This document shows positions 51,790-59,732 of a DNA stretch of 64,000 bases, piece after piece. Numbering within the stretch: position 1 is the first letter of the stretch; each line of letters begins with the position of its first letter. The position numbers and the translations under genes are program-made. The stretch spans positions 62,001-126,000 of the forward strand of contig BMTG01000005.1 of the NCBI GenBank assembly GCA_014649555.1, in the 5' to 3' direction. The notes beneath the pieces are model-generated. The model did no database searches and had not been told where the DNA came from. It worked only from the letters and a program-made list of their open reading frames with translations. The stretch comes from Streptomyces globisporus (lineage in GTDB: Bacteria > Actinomycetota > Actinomycetes > Streptomycetales > Streptomycetaceae).

Positions 51790-53043
51790 CTACCCGCGAA
51801 CCTGGATCAAGGCATGCGTACCGCTCGTCCGCCAAGCCGCACCGGACCGCTCCAAAGCGTCCAGCGTCTTCTGCTCCAACCCCACCACCACGTCGGACTT
51901 CAGTGTGCGCAGCGCCGCGACCGCCCCGGGGAAGTACGCCGTGCGGTCGGCGAACGGTGTCGTCGCGTGCCACGTCCGATCGCCCACCAGGCGGCGGTAG
52001 TTGAGGTCGCCCTTCAGGATCGTCACGGTGGCCGCCGCGAACTCCGCCCGCAGGTCCGCCGGCATCTCCTCGTACGGCAGCGGGGCGCAGAAGAACGGAT
52101 GGGCCCGGACCTCCAGGCGCCCCGTCGCCATGGCGTCCCAGAGGCGGCTTCCGATGCGGCCCGCCTCACCGGGTGCCTCCACCAGGCGGCGCAGGCAGTC
52201 GACCACGTCGGCCGTCATCGCGTCGGAGACGTAGTACGGGTAGGGCTTCACGTGGAGCACGATCCGCTCGGCATGGCGGTGCAGGAGGAGGTGGTCGATG
52301 AGGATCAGGTCCGGGATCAGCTCCCGCCCCGCGTTGTCCGCCACCACGGCGACCGTGGCGTCGGCTCCGGCGGGCAGGAGCTGCCGGAGCAGAGGGCTGT
52401 CGTCGGCGACCAGGTCGTCGGTAGCAGCACCCGGTGCCGCATCCCCCTCCGTGACGCGGAAGCCCAGATCCGCCCGGTTGCCCCAGACCGAGGCGTGGAG
52501 CAGGGCCGTGGCTCGCTCGTCGGCCGGTACGCCGGCGAGCGCGTCCAGGGCCCGTAGCTCCTCGTCCGCCGTCGTGCCGCGAAGCTCGGCCTGCTTGAAG
52601 GGGGCGAAGGGGTCGACGCCCCGCCACGGGCCCGTCCCGAAGTAGCCGGTGGCGCCGAGGAGCCTGCGGTAGAAGTAGCTCTCCGCCCACAGGAACGGGG
52701 CGTCGAACCAGGATCGTCCGAAGAACTCCCGCCCCCAGGCCGACCACTGCTCGTGGTCCGGCTCCGAGGGGGCGAGCGGCTCGATCACTCCGTTGTTGTT
52801 CGCATCCAGCAGGGCGTCGAGTGCCTGGTGCTGGCGGGGGCCGTACGGGAAGGCGTTCCGTACCTGCTGGATCAAGGCCGGATGGCGGTTGGCCAGGACG
52901 CCCCGGGCGAACGAGCCGGGCTCGTTGCTCAGGATGGTCTGTGCGGACTGTTCAGGGGCCGGGCAGAGGCCGCTGCCGATGCCGTCATCCGTATGGTCGG
53001 CCGCCTTCTCCGCCATGGTCCGGGGCTCTCGCTCGCCGCTCAT
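51790..53043 (-). CDS. damage-control phosphatase, ARMT1-like (DUF89)
   Basis: 417 aa. Family landmarks are the metal-binding SVWGNRADLGF and VVADNAGRELIPDLILIDHL, and the catalytic-site KGDLNYRRLVGDRTWH. It likely removes phosphate from damaged sugar phosphates or related metabolites in the cytosol. Human ARMT1 was also described as a carboxyl methyltransferase, but the phosphatase role fits the family better. The ATG is embedded in the stop of the small gene upstream (ATGA), so the two are coupled. Confidence 0.88.
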   Translation of the reverse strand: MSGEREPRTMAEKAADHTDDGIGSGLCPAPEQSAQTILSNEPGSFARGVLANRHPALIQQVRNAFPYGPRQHQALDALLDANNNGVIEPLAPSEPDHEQWSAWGREFFGRSWFDAPFLWAESYFYRRLLGATGYFGTGPWRGVDPFAPFKQAELRGTTADEELRALDALAGVPADERATALLHASVWGNRADLGFRVTEGDAAPGAATDDLVADDSPLLRQLLPAGADATVAVVADNAGRELIPDLILIDHLLLHRHAERIVLHVKPYPYYVSDAMTADVVDCLRRLVEAPGEAGRIGSRLWDAMATGRLEVRAHPFFCAPLPYEEMPADLRAEFAAATVTILKGDLNYRRLVGDRTWHATTPFADRTAYFPGAVAALRTLKSDVVVGLEQKTLDALERSGAAWRTSGTHALIQVRG

Positions 53044-53306
53044 GCGTCTTCGGCCTTCAGGGCCATCAAGCGGGTGGCCACCGCCTCGGGCTCCGCCGGT
53101 GCGGGGGTGAGGCCGAAGTGCTCCACCAGTTCGGTCCGCAGGAACGCGGCGATCTCCGCCTGGTCCGCGCCACGGCGGAGCCTCCCCAGGAGCGGCGCGA
53201 GCATGCAGTCGTACTCGTCGGGCACCTCGTCGGCGACGCCGATCGGATCCCACTCGTTGAGGAGCTGGCGCAGGTTCTTCTCGGTCAGGCCGGTTCCGGT
53301 TCGCAT
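53040..53306 (-). CDS. small DUF1871-like protein
   Basis: 88 aa. The sequence LLNEWDPIGVADEVPDEYDC, then APLLGRLRRGADQAEIAAFL and LVEHFGL, matches small proteins that define local turnover or toxin-immunity-like folds in other bacteria. No catalytic residues are evident. Its stop overlaps the start of the ARMT1-like gene. Probably a helical accessory protein. Confidence 0.7.
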   Translation of the reverse strand: MRTGTGLTEKNLRQLLNEWDPIGVADEVPDEYDCMLAPLLGRLRRGADQAEIAAFLRTELVEHFGLTPAPAEPEAVATRLMALKAEDA

Positions 53307-53377
53307 GGGTGCAGGATGCCACCCGGGGCGAGCCGGGGCCGCTCGCCCGGTTCCGGCCGTACGGCGCGGTCGGCGGG

Positions 53378-53938
53378 CTACCGGCCGCGCTCATCGCGCA
53401 GGCGGAGCGCGGAGACGAGGAAGAAGACGCCGCCCAGGAAGGCGTAACCGGCCAGGCTGGTCAGGGAGGCTCCGTCCTTGCCCGCCTGGGCGATGAACGA
53501 GGCGCCGGCGAGCGTGGAGATGCCGCCGCTGGCGATCATCGCCCACTGCCCGCCCAGGTGGCGTCGCGCGATGCCGACGACGAGTTGGACGATGCCCGCG
53601 GTGATCGCCCAGGCGCCCCAGATCCGCAGGACGGCGGGGATGCCGGAGGTGGCCGCGACGGCGAGGCCGATGCCGGTGAGGGCGCTGAGCGCGATGTTCG
53701 CGTACAGAGCGCGTGCTGGTTGCCCGTTCGTCCGGGCGGCCCGGACGTCGACGACCGCGCAGGCCACGTCGAACAGGGGATAGACCACCAGCAGCGCGGC
53801 GGTGAGCACGCTCAGCGTGTCGGCGGTCGCGAACAGCAGGGCGGCCCACACCGCGGCGAACCCGAAGCGCAGGAAATACAGCTTGCGCAGGGCGGTGGGG
53901 ACGCTGGTGGCGGGAGGGGTACCGACGAGGGTGTCCAT
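53378..53938 (-). CDS. integral membrane protein, DUF308/HdeD-like
   Basis: 186 aa with about six hydrophobic helices, beginning near residue 20 (YFLRFGFAAVWAALLFATAD) and ending with YAFLGGVFFLVSALRL. Paired helices with small polar loops resemble DUF308 membrane proteins. AAAGGAA precedes the ATG at 53938. It is divergent from the TetR gene and lies downstream of a pair of identical operators, so its likely control is repression by that TetR protein. Confidence 0.75.
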   Translation of the reverse strand: MDTLVGTPPATSVPTALRKLYFLRFGFAAVWAALLFATADTLSVLTAALLVVYPLFDVACAVVDVRAARTNGQPARALYANIALSALTGIGLAVAATSGIPAVLRIWGAWAITAGIVQLVVGIARRHLGGQWAMIASGGISTLAGASFIAQAGKDGASLTSLAGYAFLGGVFFLVSALRLRDERGR

Positions 53939-54005
53939 GGAAGTTCCTTTCAGGAAAGCCGAGTTCACAGCGATCGGGCCGGGCACCGGAGGTCCTCCAG
54001 TAGAG

Positions 54006-54078
54006 AGGGAGAACGTTCGGTCTCATTCATCATGAGAAGGGAGCGGAGGGCGCCCTGTCAAGACCGAACGTTCTCCCT
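54006..54078. promoter_or_regulatory. paired TetR operators in divergent promoter
   Basis: Two perfect inverted 18-bp copies (54006-54023 and 54061-54078, AGGGAGAACGTTCGGTCT) each contain the palindrome GAACGTTC. They lie 37 bp apart, one near each divergent gene. This spacing and symmetry strongly suggest operators for the adjacent TetR regulator, serving both autoregulation and control of the membrane gene. Confidence 0.8.
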
Positions 54079-54101
54079 CATGAGTGCGGTAATCTGGCCG
54101 T

Positions 54102-54686
54102 ATGAGCGAAGGCACGGGAAGGGGCAGCACGTCGGCGGCGCGGGCCCGGCTGCTCGACACGGCGACGAGGATCTTCTACGCGGAGGGCATCCACTCCGTC
54201 GGCGTCGACCGGGTCATCGCGGAGGCGCAGGTCACCCGCGCCACGCTGTACCGACACTTCACCGGCAAGGAAGAGCTCGTCCTCGCCTACCTCGGCCAAG
54301 CCGACCGGGGCATCCGGGCGGGCATCGAGGCCGCGCGGGCGGGCGAGGGGTCGGCGGCCGACGCGGTCCGGGCGATCGCCCGCTTCATCACCGGAGGCAT
54401 TCAGAGCCCCGGCTTCCGCGGCTGCGCCTTCCTCAACGCGGCGGCCGAATACCCCGACGCCGCGCACCCCATCCACCAGGCCGTCCTGGCCCACCGCCAG
54501 TGGTTCCTGGAGACCGTCACCGAACTGCTGGCACAGGTCGGCGACGAGCCCGCCGAGGGAGCCGGCCGTCACCTCGTCATGCTCCGCGACGGCGCCATGG
54601 CCGCGGGTTGCCTCTCCGACCCGAAACCGATCGCCGAGACCTTCCTGCTGGGCGTCGAGGGGATCCTGCGGGCGCGGGGCGCGTGA
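54102..54686 (+). CDS. TetR/AcrR-family transcriptional regulator
   Basis: 194 aa. The N-terminal TetR helix-turn-helix is typical: RLLDTATRIFYAEGIHSVGV, DRVIAEAQVTRATLYRHF, TGKEELVLAYL. The C-terminal ligand domain includes GFRGCAFLNAAAEYPDAAHP, found in many TetR proteins that control small membrane or oxidoreductase genes. Divergent from the DUF308-like gene with shared operators between them. Confidence 0.93.
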   Translation: MSEGTGRGSTSAARARLLDTATRIFYAEGIHSVGVDRVIAEAQVTRATLYRHFTGKEELVLAYLGQADRGIRAGIEAARAGEGSAADAVRAIARFITGGIQSPGFRGCAFLNAAAEYPDAAHPIHQAVLAHRQWFLETVTELLAQVGDEPAEGAGRHLVMLRDGAMAAGCLSDPKPIAETFLLGVEGILRARGA

Positions 54687-54973
54687 GCGCCTCCGGCCTC
54701 TCCAGCAGGTCCCGCGCCGCGTAGTAGGCGCGCAGCGCGGCTCGCCGGCGGAGCCCCTGGCCGTCACGATGCGTGGGTGCCGGTTGTCCGGCGATCGCCG
54801 GACGGCCGGCCTACCGGCCTACCCGCCTACCGGCCGACGATCAACTGGCTTTAAATAAGCGGCGGTTGCCTCCTCATTCGTGAACCATAGAACGGAGACG
54901 GGTCAGCGGATCCGCGTCTGGCCCGCCCTGTGTGCATCGCCCGTGGCGGTGCCTGATGATGGGGGACACCTGA
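54687..54973. other. intergenic region before the beta-propeller gene
   Basis: Contains short tandem/inverted CCGGCCTACC and CGGCGATCGCCGGAC repeats at about 54780-54840, a possible terminator for the TetR gene. An AT-rich patch (TTTAAATAAG, 54851-54860) could be part of the next promoter. No gene. Confidence 0.45.
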
Positions 54974-56161
54974 GTGAAGCTCCGAAGAACCGTTGGCGTG
55001 CTGTTCGGTGCGGCACTGGCGGCAGTCACCTTCGTGACGCCGGTCGGCGCGCAGTCGGCGCAGACCGGATCCTCGACCACCTACCAGATCAACGCACGGC
55101 ACGACGGAAGCCTCGTCGATTCCGCCGTGGGCGCTCCGCCGCTCAGCCGGAAGTGGTCCCGTGACCTGGGCGGGAACGTCTCCTACCCCGTCGTCGCCGG
55201 CGGGCGCGTCTTCGTGACCGTCGCCTCGGCGGACGGGTACGGCACCGTCCTGCACGCCCTCGACGCGGACACGGGCGAGAACGCCTGGAAGCCGGTCGAC
55301 CTCGGCGGCACCTACTGGTGGTCCGCACTCGCCTACGGAGGCGGCCGGCTCTACGCCCAGAACTACGACGGTGTGCTGACGGCCTTCCATCCGGCCACCG
55401 GTGCGGTGCTCTGGACCGTCAAGCTGCCCGACCAGCACTCCTTCTCCTCCCCGCCCACCTTCTCCGGCGGTCTCGTGTACACCGGAGGGGCCGGGTCGGG
55501 CGGCACCCTGTACGCGGTGGACGCCGCCAGCGGGGCGGTGCGGTGGACGCAGCCCGTCGCGAACGGGGACAACAGCTCGCCCGCCGTCACGGCGAACGGC
55601 GTCTACGTCTCGTACGCCTGCGAGCGGACCTACGCCTTCGGGCCGGCGTCGGGCAGCCCGGTCTGGGAGCGCCGGACCGACTGCTCAGGCGGCGGCGGCC
55701 GTACCCCGGTCGTCGCCGACGGCGGTGTCTGGATCCGCGACGGCAGCGGCGGCGCGCCTTCCGTGCTCAGCACCGCCGACGGAAAGGTCCGCGGCACCTA
55801 CCCGGCCAACGGCTGGTCGCCGGCGCCCGCGTTCGACGGACGCCAGGGCTACTTCGTGGACGACGGCGTTCTGCAGGAGCGGCACAGCCGCACCCTCGCC
55901 AGTCGCTGGGCGTTCCAGGGCGACGGCCGGATCAGCACGGCGCCGATCGTCGTCAACGGGTACGTGTACGTCGGCTCGCTGAGCGGTCAGCTGTGGGCCC
56001 TCAACGGAGCCACCGGCCAGTCCGTCTGGTCCACCGATGTCGGCGCTCCGATCAACGAGCCCGACGAGCACAACGTCTCCCAGCCGCTGACCGGCCTCGG
56101 AGCCGGCGGCGGGCTCGTGGTGGTCCCGGCCACCAACCTGCTGGTCGCGTACGGGCAGTGA
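54974..56161 (+). CDS. secreted PQQ-like beta-propeller protein
   Basis: 395 aa, GTG start. A Sec signal peptide is clear (KLRRTVGVLFGAALAAVTFV, cleavage after about VGA-QS). The mature part shows repeated PQQ-type blades with the A-x-D-x-x-x-G-x-x-x-W pattern: ALDADTGENAWKPVDLGG, FHPATGAVLWTVKLP, AVDAASGAVRWTQP, ALNGATGQSVWSTD. No metal-PQQ residues of alcohol dehydrogenases are evident, so it is probably a structural or sugar-binding propeller outside the cell. Confidence 0.88.
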   Translation: MKLRRTVGVLFGAALAAVTFVTPVGAQSAQTGSSTTYQINARHDGSLVDSAVGAPPLSRKWSRDLGGNVSYPVVAGGRVFVTVASADGYGTVLHALDADTGENAWKPVDLGGTYWWSALAYGGGRLYAQNYDGVLTAFHPATGAVLWTVKLPDQHSFSSPPTFSGGLVYTGGAGSGGTLYAVDAASGAVRWTQPVANGDNSSPAVTANGVYVSYACERTYAFGPASGSPVWERRTDCSGGGGRTPVVADGGVWIRDGSGGAPSVLSTADGKVRGTYPANGWSPAPAFDGRQGYFVDDGVLQERHSRTLASRWAFQGDGRISTAPIVVNGYVYVGSLSGQLWALNGATGQSVWSTDVGAPINEPDEHNVSQPLTGLGAGGGLVVVPATNLLVAYGQ

Positions 56162-56553
56162 GCCCTGGTGGGTGGCTTCGGGGCACCAGGGCCCGGACGC
56201 CACCCCCTCGCCCGCCCTGTGACCGAACCTCCTCGTACGATCCGCCCACGGCTCCACGCCGCACGGGACGAGCGCGTCCGTTGCCGGGCCCCTGGCCGAA
56301 AAGCGAGAAGGGGCGCTGGTCGGCAGAGCCGCTGCGTGATGAAGGTGCCGGGGCTTCCCGCCCGGCTCCGTCGCGGCGGCTCGGGCGGTACTTTTCGGAC
56401 GACCCTGCGCCAATCGGGGGACCGGAGACAACCCGACCCACCCGTACCGCCTCTCACAGGCCGGACACAGCGTCGCCACACGTGAGTTGGGTTGTTGGGG
56501 CCGTGCTGCCCGTCCACGTTCCATCGCGCACTCGGAACCCGGAAGTACGAGGA
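56162..56553. other. intergenic region, about 390 bp
   Basis: Between the propeller and lysyl oxidase-like genes. No family ORF, RNA or clear terminator was recognised. The stretch near 56485-56540 before the next start is the likely promoter region. Confidence 0.4.
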
Positions 56554-58359
56554 ATGATGACCAGAACCCCGCAGGGCCGCACCAACCGCCTCACCCGCCC
56601 CTCGATCGCCGTCGCCGCGGCCGTTGCCGTGACGGCGGGTGTCGTGGCCGCCGCACCCGACGCCAAGACCGCCGAGCCGACGCCCAAGCTCAGTCTGATC
56701 GCCGCGTCCACCTCGGTGACGCTCGACTCGTGGAAGGACGATCCCGGTGTCTATCTCGATCTCGGGACCTATCTGACCTCGGAGAACGGCGCCTTCGAGC
56801 TCAAGGTGACCCGTAAGTCGTACAAGGATCCGGTCGTCGCCACGCAGGTGCTCCGGAACGGGAAGAAGACCACGAACAAGGCGCTTCCCGCCGGGCTCGT
56901 GAAGGACTTCTCCGGGCTGCCGGGCTTCGCGCAGGTCTCCGTCACCGACGCGGCCGGCAAGACGGTGCTGAAGCAGACCGAGGCCTTCTGCCCCAACAAC
57001 GCCTCCGGGCGGATCCGGCCGGACGCGCCCGCCAACTCGAAGTATCCGCAGAGCTGCCCGGTGAACCCCTTCACCCTCGGCTCGGTGTGGGGCGTCGAGA
57101 ACGGCTGGGCGTCCAACACCTACGCCGGGTACTACGCCAAGCCGGTCCAGCTGGCCGCCGGAACCTACACCGCCAAGATCTCCGTGACGAAGAAGTACCG
57201 CGACCTCTTCGGCATCGCCAACAAGCCGCAGACCGTCAAGGTGACCGTCCGCGAGCGCAGTTGGGAAGAGGAGGAGGGGCAGGGCGCGGGCTCCGCAGCC
57301 CGGAGTGCGGCTCCCAAGTCCGCCACCGCACACCAGGGCCACACCGGGCATGGCGGCCATGAAGGCCACCAGCAGGCCGCCGACGCGCCCGCCGCCTCCC
57401 CCCACGCCGGGCACGGCGCCCCCGCCCGTCCCGAGGCCCCCGCCGGCCGGACCACCGGCGCCGCCCCCACCTTCAACGTCGGCCACGGGCCCTACCCGCC
57501 CGCTCCGCCCGCCCTGCCCTGGGCGCTCAAGAAGGAGTCCCTCCAGCGGCAGGCCTTCTCGGCCGCCAAGGTCGGCGACCGCCCCGGGCAGACCGACGGG
57601 TCGCGGCAGGCACCCGCGGCCAAGCCCAACGCCAAGCGGCCCACCGGCAAGGCCACCGTGCCCGACGTGCCCAAGCCGGACCTGCGCTCGCTGCCCGCGT
57701 ACGGCATCACCGTCAACGACGGCTACGAGGAGAAGGCCGGGCGGGACTACCTCGCCTTCAGCGCCAACGTGTGGAACGCGGGCCCGGCCAAGCTCGTCGT
57801 GGACGGCTTCCGCTCCCCGGGCAAGGAGCTGATGGACGCCTACCAGTACTTCTACGACGCCAAGGGCAAGCAGGTCGGCTACACCCCGACCGGCACCATG
57901 GAGTGGGACCCGCGCCCCGGCCACGAGCACTGGCACTTCACGGACTTCGCCAGCTACCGGCTGCTGAAGGCCGACAAGAAGGAGTCGGTGCGCAGCGGCA
58001 AGGAGGCGTTCTGCCTGGCCAACACCGACGCCGTCGACTACACGGTGAAGAACGCCAACTGGCACCCGGGCAACACCGATCTGTCCACCGCGTGCGGCCA
58101 GGAGAACTCGATCTCCGTCCGCGAGGTGCTCGACGTCGGCTCCGGTGACACCTACACCCAGGACCTGCCCGGCCAGTCCTTCGACATCACGGGTCTGCCG
58201 AACGGCACGTACTACATCCAGGTCCTCGCCAACCCGGAGAACCGGCTCAAGGAGACCAACCACAAGAACAACAGTGCCCTGCGCAAGGTCGTCCTCGGCG
58301 GCAAGAAGGGGGCCCGGACCGTGACGGTCCCCGCGCATGAACTGGTGAACGCCAACTAG
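56554..58359 (+). CDS. secreted lysyl oxidase-like protein
   Basis: 601 aa. A basic N-terminus and hydrophobic stretch (about residues 15-37) form a Sec signal. The C-terminal domain (about residues 385-590) contains the copper-binding motif of lysyl oxidase, HEHWHFTDFASYRLL, preceded by YGITVNDGYEEKAG. This oxidises lysine side chains in eukaryotes and may cross-link extracellular proteins here. Between residues about 250 and 310 lies a His/Gly-rich segment (HQGHTGHGGHEGHQQ, HAGHGAPA) that could bind metal. GAGGA precedes two adjacent ATGs; the first is used. Confidence 0.85.
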   Translation: MMTRTPQGRTNRLTRPSIAVAAAVAVTAGVVAAAPDAKTAEPTPKLSLIAASTSVTLDSWKDDPGVYLDLGTYLTSENGAFELKVTRKSYKDPVVATQVLRNGKKTTNKALPAGLVKDFSGLPGFAQVSVTDAAGKTVLKQTEAFCPNNASGRIRPDAPANSKYPQSCPVNPFTLGSVWGVENGWASNTYAGYYAKPVQLAAGTYTAKISVTKKYRDLFGIANKPQTVKVTVRERSWEEEEGQGAGSAARSAAPKSATAHQGHTGHGGHEGHQQAADAPAASPHAGHGAPARPEAPAGRTTGAAPTFNVGHGPYPPAPPALPWALKKESLQRQAFSAAKVGDRPGQTDGSRQAPAAKPNAKRPTGKATVPDVPKPDLRSLPAYGITVNDGYEEKAGRDYLAFSANVWNAGPAKLVVDGFRSPGKELMDAYQYFYDAKGKQVGYTPTGTMEWDPRPGHEHWHFTDFASYRLLKADKKESVRSGKEAFCLANTDAVDYTVKNANWHPGNTDLSTACGQENSISVREVLDVGSGDTYTQDLPGQSFDITGLPNGTYYIQVLANPENRLKETNHKNNSALRKVVLGGKKGARTVTVPAHELVNAN

Positions 58360-58401
58360 GCTGGCGCCGAACGTCTGCCGGGGCACCGCCTGGTGTACGT
58401 C

Positions 58402-58435
58402 CCGCAGGCCCCGGGAGGCTTCCCGGGGCCTGCGG
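58402..58435 (+). terminator. terminator of the lysyl oxidase-like gene
   Basis: 15-bp perfect stem (CCGCAGGCCCCGGGA and complement) with loop GGCT, 43 bp after the stop. Confidence 0.8.
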
Positions 58436-58468
58436 CGTGCCCGGGCCCGGCCCGCGGCCCCCGCCGCG

Positions 58469-59638
58469 TCACCCCCGTTCTTCCTCCCCCACCGGCCGCC
58501 GCTCAAGGACCCGGGCCGTGGCGTCCGCATCGAGGTGGGCGGTGCCCTCGTCGCCGGTGACCGTGACCCGGATCCGCGGGCCCGTGCTGGAGTCCGGCGT
58601 CACGTCGATGCGCCAGCTCTTCGGGGAACGGACGCCGAGGCTCGTGCGGGCCTCCCGGACCAGGGCGGGGAACAGCTCGTACGTGAGCATCTGAACGTGC
58701 AGCGTCTCGCCGGGCGGGCGGGCGGAGTCGCCGCGGATCTCCATGCGGCGCTCCTGAATGGTGATCGCGATGACGTCCGAGGTGCCCGCCCGTTCCGCCA
58801 GTTCCGTGACCGTCTCCCGCATCCGGCCCAGGACCAGCAGCGAGGACGAGTGCCCCGGGACCGTCGTGGAGGTGGTGAACGTCCGCGAGACGGAGGCGGA
58901 GGCGGACGTCGTGACGGAGGGCTGCTTCGACGACGAACCCGCTTCGCCCCCGGAGGTGAACAACTCGCCCCGGAAGAGGAGCATCACCAGCGCCGCACCC
59001 GCCAGGAACGTGACCAGCACCAGCACGCACCAGGAGCCCTCGCTCAGCCCCGGTTTCTCGATCAGCGTGAATTCGGGCGCCGAGTCGATCTCCGCCGCCT
59101 CGGCCCGGCGGCTCCACTCCGGGGTCGGGCGGGTGACGATCCGCACGTCCCAGGGCTCGTCCGGGCGGTACTCCACCACCGCGATGCCGCGCGGCCGGTA
59201 GGCGGGGATGTCGACCAGGTTGACGGACTGGTCGACGTTCACGCGGTACGCCGACCGCCCGTCCTCCGGCTCCGGTGCGACGGTCAGCCGGAACTCCACC
59301 GGTACGTCCGCCGATTCGCCGCTCGTCGCCCGCAGGTCCTCGATCCGGGCGAGCGCGGTCCGGGTGACCGGCGGTTCGGCGGGCCCCGGGCTCAGCCGCC
59401 CGGCGACGAAGCCGATCAGGACGAAGAGGAGCAGGACCCCGCCGCCCGAGAGGAACACCGGCACCCGCTCCAGGATCACGCCGACCACGAGGGCCGCGAC
59501 CGCCGCACCCGTCAGCCCCGACGTGAAGGTCAGGCGTAGCCGGGACAGGATCCCCTTGATGGCCGAACGCCCCTGCCCAACACGCTCGTTGTCCTCAGCC
59601 GGGACCTGCGCGGCCGGCCTGTGTCCCGTTGTCCCCAT
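58469..59638 (-). CDS. membrane protein of unknown function
   Basis: 389 aa. Two adjacent transmembrane helices near the N-terminus (GLTGAAVAALVVGVILE, GGGVLLLFVLIGFVAG) and one near the middle (SWCVLVLVTFLAGAALVMLL) flank a domain with VNVDQSVNLVDIPAYRPRGI. After the third helix a Ser/Thr-rich linker leads to a C-terminal soluble domain. No family is recognised. It is convergent with the lysyl oxidase-like gene and lies just downstream of cobN on the same strand, 94 bp away. Confidence 0.75.
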   Translation of the reverse strand: MGTTGHRPAAQVPAEDNERVGQGRSAIKGILSRLRLTFTSGLTGAAVAALVVGVILERVPVFLSGGGVLLLFVLIGFVAGRLSPGPAEPPVTRTALARIEDLRATSGESADVPVEFRLTVAPEPEDGRSAYRVNVDQSVNLVDIPAYRPRGIAVVEYRPDEPWDVRIVTRPTPEWSRRAEAAEIDSAPEFTLIEKPGLSEGSWCVLVLVTFLAGAALVMLLFRGELFTSGGEAGSSSKQPSVTTSASASVSRTFTTSTTVPGHSSSLLVLGRMRETVTELAERAGTSDVIAITIQERRMEIRGDSARPPGETLHVQMLTYELFPALVREARTSLGVRSPKSWRIDVTPDSSTGPRIRVTVTGDEGTAHLDADATARVLERRPVGEEERG

Positions 59639-59732
59639 GACCGTGATTGTGCCGGTCAGGAGCGGTCCGGGGCAGGTGCCCGGCGGAGAAAGACGGTGCG
59701 GCCGGCGAGAACCGCCCCGCCGGCCCGCCGCG

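Noticed and set aside
55987-58530. 847-codon minus-strand frame across the lysyl oxidase-like gene
   Set aside because: Antisense shadow of a gene with clear signal peptide and copper motif.
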